DNA from: Anaeromicrobium sediminis
GTDB lineage: Bacteria > Bacillota > Clostridia > Peptostreptococcales > Thermotaleaceae
Length of the DNA stretch: 64,000 nucleotides
Assembly (NCBI RefSeq): GCF_002270055.1
Contig: NZ_NIBG01000001.1
Span: forward strand, 408,937-472,936
Direction of reading: 5' to 3'
Every line of letters starts with the position of its first letter. Position 1 is the first letter of the stretch. Below are positions 55,493 to 61,916 of this stretch, in pieces. Below the pieces are notes generated by a model, which did not search any database, was not told the DNA's origin, and worked only from the letters and a program-made list of their open reading frames with translations. The position numbers and the translations under genes are program-made.

Positions 55493-55723
55493 TTAAAATG
55501 TTGAAAGGTTATCTAAATTATCATTTGTAAACCCATTAGGATTACTTCTTAAATATTCTTTCCCATTTTTACTACGTCCTACATTCACATTTTCAATTGA
55601 GTTGTCCTTAGCCATCATAATCGCATCATTAATTGAGTATACATTTCCATCTTCCATCATAACATCTGTGATTTCTCCATGTGGGTTTTTCTTTACTTTA
55701 ACAATTTTTGCTTTATCTTGCAT
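55493..55723 (-). CDS. DUF3892 family small protein
   Basis: 76 residues, matching the DUF3892 pattern: an N-terminal strand I-V-K-V-K-K-N-P-H-G-E-I-T-D-V, a turn with D-G-N-V-Y-S-I-N-D-A-I, and a C-terminal G-R-S-K-N-G-K-E-Y-L-R-S-N-P-N-G segment. The family is small, common in spore-forming Firmicutes, and of unknown function. AAAAAGGAGTGA precedes the ATG and a palindromic terminator follows, so it is a monocistronic unit. It is isolated in accessory DNA. Confidence 0.85.
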   Translation of the reverse strand: MQDKAKIVKVKKNPHGEITDVMMEDGNVYSINDAIMMAKDNSIENVNVGRSKNGKEYLRSNPNGFTNDNLDNLSTF

Positions 55724-55962
55724 ATAATCACTCCTTTTTAATTATTATCTAAAATATTACATATTATATGCGTTCATAAACAATAATCTTTGTAATTATA
55801 GATGCAAAGCTTTGTATAAAACAATAACCCTTTGACCTCTTAAATTCATTTCACTTAACAAGCATAATCAGCATCAAAAGATATTATATAAACCATTATC
55901 ATAATACCATTTTATTAGGAATATATTCTTAATGACATTTATTTTATAAAGGATGGGATAAA

Positions 55963-56394
55963 ATGAAAGAAATAACACCAGTTATATTTGCTATTTTAGC
56001 AGGTATTTTTACCACTTTAGAAGCAAGTATTAATGCTAAATTAGGAAGAATTGTTTCTCCTAAAATTGCGACTCTGCATAGTTTAATTACAGGTGTTATT
56101 ATTATCCTAATCGGAAATCTATTAAAGGGTAGCTTACATCAATACGCAAAAATTATTCATGTGAAGCCACAATTACTCATCGGTGGTGTTTTTGGTACTT
56201 TTATTATTTACTTTGTGACAAGAACAATTCCTAGACTGGGCGTAGCAAACACTCTTACTATCATAGTTGCTTCCCAAATCATAAGTGGATTATTAATCGA
56301 TGCCTTTGTTACCAAGCAGCAGGAATTAGACTGGTTTAAGTTAATTGGAATCATCCTTTTGCTTTGTGGTACCTATTTTATTATGAAAAAATAG
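55963..56394 (+). CDS. YdcZ/DUF606 family membrane transporter (DMT-like)
   Basis: 143 residues with about five hydrophobic segments covering nearly the whole chain, the layout of the YdcZ (DUF606) half-size drug/metabolite-transporter family. Marks are L-E-A-S-I-N-A-K-L-G near residues 18 to 27, G-G-V-F-G-T-F near 76 and a final L-I-G-I-I-L-L-L-C-G-T-Y segment. Members often work as pairs; no partner gene is adjacent. AAAGGATGG precedes the ATG. Substrate unknown. Confidence 0.85.
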   Translation: MKEITPVIFAILAGIFTTLEASINAKLGRIVSPKIATLHSLITGVIIILIGNLLKGSLHQYAKIIHVKPQLLIGGVFGTFIIYFVTRTIPRLGVANTLTIIVASQIISGLLIDAFVTKQQELDWFKLIGIILLLCGTYFIMKK

Positions 56395-56517
56395 ATAATT
56401 ATCCATCTAATTTAATCAATAGTCAAATAAACCAATATGTATTAGATTTTATACCCTTCTAAATAAAATTATATTAAATACAAATTTAATGTCTTATCCG
56501 CGGCACAAACTGGCTCA
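56395..56517. other. Short spacer after the YdcZ-like gene
   Basis: 123 AT-rich bases without an ORF, structured RNA or recognisable terminator. Confidence 0.5.
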
Positions 56518-56790
56518 TCAAACCCTTATGCTATCTTTTTTCAAGTTAATGTTCAAGTTATAGATTAACTTCATTCTTTTAATACAAATCCTATTCATTG
56601 TTTCTGATGGTACATCTATTTCTGCTTCTTCACCATTCACGTATGTAGTATTACTACCTATTTCAAAAACCATCTCCACATTATCTTTTACAATAGGAAT
56701 TTCTCATCAGGATTCCAACTTATTCTGCACTAAAAGCTTTGTTGAACGCTCTTACATTAATTCTTCTTCTATTATTTGTTTTTTTGTCAT
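56518..56790 (-). pseudogene. Decayed copper-amine-oxidase-like N-terminal domain protein
   Basis: A 91-codon minus-strand frame begins M-T-K-K-Q-I-I-E-E-E-L and has three in-frame stops in its first third (codons 13, 28 and 29). The remainder reads V-K-D-N-V-E-M-V-F-E-I-G-S-N-T-T, then Y-V-N-G-E-E-A-E-I-D-V-P. This fits the Cu_amine_oxidN1 repeat found in clostridial surface proteins (G-S-x-x-x-x-V-N-G-x-x-x-x-L-D-x-P). The downstream P-L-R-F part of the domain is missing. The 3' third is the first copy of a 73-base direct repeat. Confidence 0.65.
56528..56600. repeat. Direct repeat, copy 1 (about 73 bases)
   Basis: About 73 bases matching 57054 to 57127 with roughly eight differences, both in plus orientation. 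It overlaps the end of the decayed oxidase-like gene. The shared core contains CAAGTTATAGATT and ACTTCATTCTTTT. Confidence 0.85.
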
Positions 56791-56850
56791 AGATAAGCTC
56801 CTAAATAAATACACTATAACAAGTCCAATTTAAAAGGAGGGCCCATACAT

Positions 56851-57012
56851 ATGACATACAAAATAGATCCTATCTTGCAAATACACTCATCTGGTAGTAG
56901 CACTTCTAGTCAAACTAATTCTCAAAATTCTAACAGCAATACAAATTCTGGTCATAAAAGCTTTGCCGAAATAATGAAGAAAAAATTAGATGAAATAAGC
57001 AAGATGAAATAA
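56851..57012 (+). CDS. 53-residue Ser/Asn-rich small protein
   Basis: Reads from MTYKIDPILQ through a Ser/Asn/Thr-rich linker (residues 13 to 33) to a basic amphipathic helix ending F-A-E-I-M-K-K-K-L-D-E-I-S-K-M-K. An AAAGGAGGG site lies eight bases before the ATG, and a good terminator follows 30 bases after the stop, so it looks like a complete single-gene unit. There is no membrane segment or signal peptide. No family is recognised. The short helix after a low-complexity linker could be a protein-binding peptide, which is inference only. Confidence 0.7.
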   Translation: MTYKIDPILQIHSSGSSTSSQTNSQNSNSNTNSGHKSFAEIMKKKLDEISKMK

Positions 57013-57041
57013 ATCAGATTAGTATCAAATACTTATCATTT

Positions 57042-57069
57042 GACAGTATTCCAATGCTGTCTTTTTTTT
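57042..57069 (+). terminator. Terminator of the 53-residue gene
   Basis: GACAGTATT and AATGCTGTC form a 9-bp stem (one T-G pair) with a two-base centre, followed by eight Ts. It lies 30 bases downstream of the stop codon. Confidence 0.85.
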
Positions 57070-57127
57070 AAGTTAATTTTCAAGTTATAGATTGACTTCA
57101 TTCTTTTTATACAAATTCTATTTATTG
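57054..57127. repeat. Direct repeat, copy 2 (about 74 bases)
   Basis: Second copy of the 56528 to 56600 segment, starting within the terminator of the small gene. On the minus strand it can be read in frame as N-R-I-C-I-K-R-M-K, like copy 1. This suggests it is the tail of a second, otherwise lost, copy of the decayed gene. Confidence 0.8.
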
Positions 57128-57421
57128 AGAAAAATCAATTTAATGTTTCATTTAAGGTTTAACTTGAACTTAAGCTTTAACTTTTTATATACTAGCATAA
57201 ATCAACCCATAATCTGAAGACACCAATAGAGCATCATTCCTAATTAAAATGCATAGCTTTCCAATGCCTGTTGGTATAGTTTATTATGAATAATACAGAA
57301 CAAATGAATAGTTCCTTGTTTAACTTTTTTCATGTGAATTTGGAAGCATTTAATGTCTATCTTATATATTTCCTGAATAGATAAGTCATTTCTACAAAGC
57401 ATATTTATGAGGTGAATATTA
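57128..57421. other. Non-coding stretch before the DUF2892 remnant
   Basis: About 290 bases. A minus-strand open frame covers 57244 to 57486 but has no ribosome binding site, no recognisable motif, and overlaps the DUF2892 remnant, so it is not called. No RNA gene seen. Confidence 0.4.
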
Positions 57422-57568
57422 ATGAAGATCTCATTTAAGAGAAATCTAGGAAATACAGATAGGACAATACGGATAATCTTAGGCACAATCCTTATTGTTG
57501 AAGGTATAATTGGATACTGAATTGGTTACGATGCATTAGGTTGGTCAACCTATAAGCGTAAAAATTAG
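57422..57568 (+). pseudogene. Truncated DUF2892 (YgaP-like membrane) gene
   Basis: Starts with GAGGTG and ATG and reads M-K-I-S-F-K-R-N-L-G-N-T-D-R-T-I-R-I-I-L-G, the N-terminal signature of DUF2892 membrane proteins. It stops at a TGA after 32 codons (57518 to 57520). The frame continues for 15 codons to TAG, ending Y-K-R-K-N. Normal members have about 60 to 70 residues with a second helix and a C-P-L-Y motif, both missing here. It is most simply a broken gene. A functional 32-residue single-helix peptide cannot be excluded. Confidence 0.65.
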
Positions 57569-57588
57569 GGCAGCATATAACTGCCCTA
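57567..57588 (-). terminator. Terminator of the YdjM-like gene
   Basis: TAGGGCAG pairs with CTGCCCTA around a seven-base loop. On the minus strand this is followed by ATTTTT. It abuts the stop codon of the YdjM-like gene. Confidence 0.85.
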
Positions 57589-58074
57589 TTAAATAAAAAA
57601 ATTTTGATAAATAATATAGGTTATACATATCATAGATGTTAAAAATATAGCATCATCTAGTTTACTTCCTGTTTTTATCCTCAATATATTAAACTTCTGT
57701 TTCATAAGTGGATATAACAATGGACATCCAGTAGGGTTTAATAAATCCATTCCTATATGACATGCTATACCTAGAAACATGCCTTTGGAAAAATATAGAG
57801 TTTCTGAAATTTGATTTCCAAATATTCTCAATAGAAATACTGGGAACAAGAACATAAATATTGAATGAGTTAATGTTCTATGTTTTAAAAAGAGCCATAA
57901 TGGAATGAACTTTCCCATAGGAGCATGTTTATGATCAGCATCTGGTAATAATGTTCCTATGTATAATCCGATCAAGTATATTAACACCATTGTATCGATT
58001 GATATCTTTAGTTTTTCAATGAGTAGTAATCCTATAGCAATACCTACAGCTGCGTGAGTTCTACCATTGAAAAT
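57589..58074 (-). CDS. YdjM/LexA-binding-type membrane metal-dependent hydrolase, probable ATT start
   Basis: About 162 residues with several membrane helices and the metal-ligand pattern of the YdjM family (DUF457): G-R-T-H-A-A-V-G at the N-terminus, L-P-D-A-D-H-K-H near residue 45, K-H-R-T-L-T-H-S near 65 to 72 and H-I-G-M-D-L-L-N-P near 110. The frame runs to a TTG at 58086, but GGAGG lies inside those codons (58079 to 58083). Counting from it, the best-spaced codon is an ATT at 58072 to 58074, giving M-F-N-G-R-T-H, the usual family start. A GTG at 58080 overlaps the binding site. The physiological role is unknown. Confidence 0.85.
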   Translation of the reverse strand: MFNGRTHAAVGIAIGLLLIEKLKISIDTMVLIYLIGLYIGTLLPDADHKHAPMGKFIPLWLFLKHRTLTHSIFMFLFPVFLLRIFGNQISETLYFSKGMFLGIACHIGMDLLNPTGCPLLYPLMKQKFNILRIKTGSKLDDAIFLTSMICITYIIYQNFFI

Positions 58075-58086
58075 AAACACCTCCAA

Positions 58087-58349
58087 TAATTCATACTAAT
58101 ACAATATATTTCTTTTACTTGTCTTAGTTTCTTAATAAATAATTGCATAAAAAAATACAAGTGATCCTGTATTAAGCATCTTTTGTTTTTCTATATTCAA
58201 CTAAAGAAAGTTATAACGAAAAGTATTTTCCTATTTTAAATAATTTTTGTAATAAATCTTCCTTAATTCACATATTATTTAGAGTATGCTTTTTCCATAA
58301 TGAAAAATATGCATTTAAAATTATTAAAATTATTAGGAGGACTTTTAAA
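58087..58349. other. Intergenic region between divergent genes
   Basis: About 260 AT-rich bases that must hold the promoters for the YdjM-like gene (minus) and the 44-residue gene (plus). A short hairpin AATACA...TGTATT occurs near 58157. No ORF or clear promoter pair was found. Confidence 0.4.
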
Positions 58350-58484
58350 ATGTACAATTTTTTTCCAAAACCAGTTAGACAATTATTTTATTCATCTGAG
58401 GATATGGTTGAAGACATGATTATCCTTATGTATGATAACCTTGCAAGTAAGGATCATAACTTCGTTTATAATTATGAATATTAA
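58350..58484 (+). CDS. 44-residue acidic small protein
   Basis: Reads MYNFFPKPVRQLFYSSEDMV and continues through a helix-prone E-D-M-I-I-L-M-Y-D-N to a Tyr/Asn tail ending N-Y-E-Y. TAGGAGGAC stands about seven bases before the ATG and a terminator hairpin begins about 20 bases after the stop codon, so a complete transcription unit is likely. No transmembrane segment or known family is recognised. Coding potential rests on the ribosome binding site, terminator and amino-acid composition. Confidence 0.65.
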   Translation: MYNFFPKPVRQLFYSSEDMVEDMIILMYDNLASKDHNFVYNYEY

Positions 58485-58503
58485 TATGTAGTAGTTATAA
58501 ATA

Positions 58504-58533
58504 AAAGACAGGAGTTAATTCCTGTCTTTACTT
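58504..58533 (+). terminator. Terminator after the 44-residue gene
   Basis: AAAGACAGGA and TCCTGTCTTT form a perfect 10-bp stem with a six-base loop, followed by a short T-containing tail (TTTACTT). Confidence 0.75.
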
Positions 58534-58618
58534 ATGTATTAAATAGTATATGTCCTCATTGGAATATTTAATCAAATAAGTCAAATACTAATTAAAAATG
58601 ACCTCGGAGGAACAAATA

Positions 58619-59704
58619 GTGAACAAAGAAGTTATTTCTGATAAACAAGGTATAGCCATGATTATTCTATTCTTATCAGGATCTACATCCATATTTGTAA
58701 CAGGACTAGATGCTAAAAAAGATTTGTGGATAGCTATTATTTTAGCCATATTTATGGTGTTACCTATGATTATATTATTTGCTAGACTTCATTATATTTT
58801 TCCAGGAAAAGATTTATTTGATATTTTTGAAATTTGTTTTGGAAAGCTCATTGGAAAGATTATGATGATCATATTTACTTGGTATACTTTTTATTGGGCC
58901 GCTGACGTTTTAAATAATTATGGTTTCTTTATTAGAACAGTTAGTTTAACTAAAACTCCTAAAATTATATACATTATCATTTTAGGTATTTTATGTGCTT
59001 GGGGAACAAAGGCAGGGATTGAGGTTTTGGGTAAGTGGGCAGAACTTTTTTTGATAATCTTTATTATAAGTATATGTGCTATAGTATCAATGTTGATTCC
59101 GAATATGAACTTTCATAACATTGAACCTATATTATATGACGGAGTTAGGCCTGTTTTTAAAGGTGCTTATAGTGTATTTACACAACCATTTGTCCAAACA
59201 GTAGCGTTTACAATGACTTTTACTAATTTAAAAAGAAAAAAGTCTTCCTATAAAGTTTATATTGTAGGGTTATTCCTAGGAGCAATATTAACATTTATGA
59301 TTTCTGTAACAAATATTTTAGTCATAGGAATAAATGAGGCAACAAACGCATATTATCCTTCTTATGTTACTGCTACAAGAATAAATATACGTGATTTTAT
59401 ACAAAGATTGGAAGTGATTATAGCCATTATATTTACCTTAGGAGGTTTTATAAAAATAAGTATATTGTTATTATGTACCTGCAAAGGAATGACGAAAATA
59501 TTTGGCTGCAAAGATTATGGATTTATTATTATACCTATTACTTTATTGATTGTAAATCTAGCTTATTTTCAATATGATAGTGTACAGCATTATTTTCAAT
59601 TTAATACAGAAATATGGGCAGATTATTTTTTGCCTTTTCAAGTAATTTTGCCTGTAATTATATGGATTGCTGCTGAAATAAAGAAAAAACTAGGTAAAGT
59701 ATAA
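58619..59704 (+). CDS. GerAB/ArcD/ProY family transporter, spore germination B-subunit type
   Basis: About 361 residues with ten hydrophobic helices, of the spore-germination GerAB group within the APC superfamily. Such proteins form the membrane part of germinant receptors with GerAA and GerAC. Marks are D-K-Q-G-I-A-M-I-I-L-F near the N-terminus and an interior F-T-Q-P-F-V-Q-T-V-A-F segment. No gerAA or gerAC homologue is adjacent, so it is an orphan. The reading frame begins at an ATG (58598), but GGAGGAA inside it precedes the GTG at 58619 by eight bases, which is the probable start. Confidence 0.85.
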   Translation: MNKEVISDKQGIAMIILFLSGSTSIFVTGLDAKKDLWIAIILAIFMVLPMIILFARLHYIFPGKDLFDIFEICFGKLIGKIMMIIFTWYTFYWAADVLNNYGFFIRTVSLTKTPKIIYIIILGILCAWGTKAGIEVLGKWAELFLIIFIISICAIVSMLIPNMNFHNIEPILYDGVRPVFKGAYSVFTQPFVQTVAFTMTFTNLKRKKSSYKVYIVGLFLGAILTFMISVTNILVIGINEATNAYYPSYVTATRINIRDFIQRLEVIIAIIFTLGGFIKISILLLCTCKGMTKIFGCKDYGFIIIPITLLIVNLAYFQYDSVQHYFQFNTEIWADYFLPFQVILPVIIWIAAEIKKKLGKV

Positions 59705-59968
59705 TTACGTTAAATATAGTTTTTGTGTAGTTCTCAAAGAGGAATTCTCTTTGCCTTTTCTAAAAAACATTTTTTACTTCTTATGATTAATCAATTTTTT
59801 CCAATTCATCTAGAATATCTATCGCCCTTTCAAAATAAGATTTAATATATGTGAAGAGTGAATTCGTAAATTAACTGCTATTTAAACATGAAAAAATTAT
59901 ATATGAAGAAAAATTAATTTTATGAGAGATTCAGAATTCACTTAATAAAATATAGGGGGGATAGTTAT
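59705..59968. other. Intergenic region before the alanine symporter
   Basis: A weak hairpin CAAAGAG-GAATT-CTCTTTG (59735 to 59753) may end the GerAB transcript. On the minus strand about 22 codons ending Y-F-E-R-A-I-D-I-L-D-E-L-E-K-I-D, stop (near 59788 to 59855) look like the C-terminal scrap of a lost gene, not identified. No promoter is clear. Confidence 0.4.
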
Positions 59969-61333
59969 ATGAATATTATCAACACATGGAATGATTGGTT
60001 GAACGGGATTGTTTGGGGACCATATATGATTATCTTGTTAATAGGTACTGGAATTTATATGTCTTTTAGATTAGGCTTTCTTCAAATCTATAATTTCAAA
60101 TATATTATAAAACATACTATTGGAAGGATGTTTGATAAAACATTAGAAGGAGAAGGAGATATTAGCCCGGGGCAAGCTGGTCTAACAGCAATTGCTGCGG
60201 TTGTTGGAACAGGTAATATTGCGGGAGTTGCTACAGCCATTTCTATTGGGGGTCCAGGAGCAGTTTTCTGGATGTGGTTATCCGCATTCTTTGGAATGGC
60301 TACAAAATTTTCTGAAATCACACTGGGTGTGCATTATCGTGAAAAGAGAGAAGATGGGAGCTATGCTGGTGGAGCCATGTATTATTTAGCAAAAGGGCTA
60401 AAGCAAAAATGGATGGCATATTTCTTTAGTATTATGGTTATTATTACTTATTTCATTATTGGAGCTATTGTTGATACCAATACTATTGCACTTTCAGTAC
60501 AAGAACAATGGGGAATTTATCCTTTGTATACTGGAATATTTTTAGCGATTATTACAGGATTTGTTGTATTAGGGGGTATAAAAAGAATTGGTGAAGTTTG
60601 TGAGTTTTTAACTCCTTTTATGGGTGGAATTTATATTTTTGCAGGATTATCAATATTAATTTTAAATGTAGAGCAAGTACCAGGTGCAATTGCAACAATT
60701 TTTACAAGTGCATTTAGACCAGCTGCTGCTACAGGAGGATTTGCAGGAGCAACAGTTGCCAGAATGATGACAATTGGAACAGCAAGAGGATTGTTTTCCA
60801 ATGAAGCTGGTATGGGTAGTTCTCCCATGATTCATGGTAGTGCTAAAACTGATCATTCTGCCAGACAAGGTATGTGGGGTATTGCAGAAGTTTTTGTTGA
60901 TAGTTTAGTAATTTGTACCATAACTGCATTAGCAATAATAATCTCTGGTGAATGGACCACAGGTGTTTCTGGAGCTGCATTAACTATAAGAGCTTTTAGT
61001 AATGTTCTACCAGGGAATATAGGAGGTTATGTTGTTGTATTCTCAGCAATGTTATTTGGGTATTCTTGTTTAATATCAGCAAACTATTATTGCGAAAGCG
61101 CTGGACAATATATATTTGGAATTAAAAGTATTTTACCAATAAGAATTTTATGGATTGTATTTATACTAATAGGATCTGTAGGAGGATTAGAGTTTGTTTG
61201 GGCATTAGCAGATACCGCTAATGGATTAATGGCCATACCTAACCTAATCGCCATTTTAGCACTTAGTGGTGTAGTAGTTGCTCAGAAAAAAGATTTTTTC
61301 AGTAATTGTAATGATAATAAAGACATTAGTTGA
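59969..61333 (+). CDS. Alanine/glycine:cation symporter (AGCS family)
   Basis: Sodium-coupled amino-acid importer of the AGCS family (AlsT/DagA/AgcS group). 454 residues with about eleven membrane helices. The family signature lies in G-L-T-A-I-A-A-V-V-G-T-G-N-I-A-G-V-A-T-A-type residues (about 70 to 90). Other conserved parts are G-G-A-M-Y-Y-L near 134 and G-R-A-x-G-x-x-x-N-E-A-G-M-G-S-S-type residues near 268 to 285. GGGGGG precedes the ATG by about nine bases and a strong terminator follows. Substrate is probably alanine, but substrates in this family cannot be told by eye. Confidence 0.92.
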   Translation: MNIINTWNDWLNGIVWGPYMIILLIGTGIYMSFRLGFLQIYNFKYIIKHTIGRMFDKTLEGEGDISPGQAGLTAIAAVVGTGNIAGVATAISIGGPGAVFWMWLSAFFGMATKFSEITLGVHYREKREDGSYAGGAMYYLAKGLKQKWMAYFFSIMVIITYFIIGAIVDTNTIALSVQEQWGIYPLYTGIFLAIITGFVVLGGIKRIGEVCEFLTPFMGGIYIFAGLSILILNVEQVPGAIATIFTSAFRPAAATGGFAGATVARMMTIGTARGLFSNEAGMGSSPMIHGSAKTDHSARQGMWGIAEVFVDSLVICTITALAIIISGEWTTGVSGAALTIRAFSNVLPGNIGGYVVVFSAMLFGYSCLISANYYCESAGQYIFGIKSILPIRILWIVFILIGSVGGLEFVWALADTANGLMAIPNLIAILALSGVVVAQKKDFFSNCNDNKDIS

Positions 61334-61360
61334 TACAATAAAATATTAATCATAAAAATG

Positions 61361-61393
61361 ATGCTGGGAGACATAAAGTCTCTCAGCATTTTT
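61361..61393. terminator. Bidirectional terminator between the AGCS gene and the 51-residue gene
   Basis: ATGCTGGGAGAC and GTCTCTCAGCAT pair over 12 positions (one G-T) with loop ATAAA, followed on the plus strand by TTTT. On the minus strand TTTTT follows after a few bases. It lies between two convergent genes and can serve both. Confidence 0.88.
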
Positions 61394-61448
61394 AATTAAT
61401 TAGGTAAAGTTACAATGTGTATAAGAAAGAGATCTTATGCTTCCTTTA

Positions 61449-61604
61449 CTACTTATCTTCTTTATTTGTTGGATTTATTATTATTATTTTATCCTCTATA
61501 TTTCCCACAACAGGTTGGCTTTTTCGTTTTGTATTAAAAACCTCTCCATATTCACCTTCTGGGTATTCCATTAAAGTCTCTCTTCTATTTTTATCTTTTC
61601 TCAT
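61449..61604 (-). CDS. 51-residue charged small protein
   Basis: Reads MRKDKNRRETLMEYPEGEYG, continues E-V-F-N-T-K-R-K-S-Q-P-V-V-G-N-I-E-D, then a hydrophobic strand I-I-I-I and a polar end N-P-T-N-K-E-D-K. GAGGTGAGAAT immediately precedes the ATG, and a bidirectional terminator follows 55 bases after the stop. A longer plus-strand frame overlaps it (61417 to 61755) but lacks a ribosome binding site and has a composition typical of an antisense shadow. No family recognised. Confidence 0.65.
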   Translation of the reverse strand: MRKDKNRRETLMEYPEGEYGEVFNTKRKSQPVVGNIEDKIIIINPTNKEDK

Positions 61605-61724
61605 ATTCTCACCTCACTATTATTATTTCATTGAGGAGGATATGATATGCAGTATTGTTTTTAAAGTTAACAATGTACTTACATATTTTACAAATAAATA
61701 TCACTTTATAATAATTATTTTTTA

Positions 61725-61733
61725 TGATATAAT
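61725..61733 (+). promoter_or_regulatory. Possible extended -10 promoter
   Basis: TGATATAAT (a TGn extension directly before a perfect TATAAT) with only a weak -35-like TTTATA 17 bases upstream. Downstream, plus-strand DNA to about 61860 holds two overlapping short frames, including a 25-codon hydrophobic one (Y-Y-P-L-R-F-L-I-A-G-I-A-A-M-L-Y-H) without a standard start codon. Confidence 0.4.
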
Positions 61734-61916
61734 TAATTTTTCGTGTTGCATATGAAAGGATGATTTATTATTTACAAAAAATATTATCCATTGCGCTTTC
61801 TAATTGCTGGAATAGCTGCAATGTTATATCATTTAATGTCAATTGTGTCTTCTTAAAGGCACTTTTGATTACATATCTTATTTGAACTTTGTTTATTTTT
61901 AACCCCATGTTAAATT
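61734..61916. other. Gap after the possible promoter
   Basis: About 180 bases; apart from the short overlapping frames noted for the possible promoter, nothing is recognised. Confidence 0.4.

Noticed and set aside
57244-57486. 80-codon minus-strand frame
   Set aside because: No ribosome binding site, no recognisable motif, composition typical of random AT-rich frames, and it overlaps the better supported DUF2892 remnant on the other strand.
57422-57568. TGA in the DUF2892 frame as a selenocysteine codon
   Set aside because: DUF2892 has no catalytic Cys at this point and no SECIS-like hairpin was apparent. A nonsense mutation is simpler.
61417-61755. 112-codon plus-strand frame rich in Phe, Tyr and Ile
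   Set aside because: No ribosome binding site; it is antisense to the 51-residue gene, which has better signals. Its hydrophobicity is explained by reading A-rich coding sequence in reverse.
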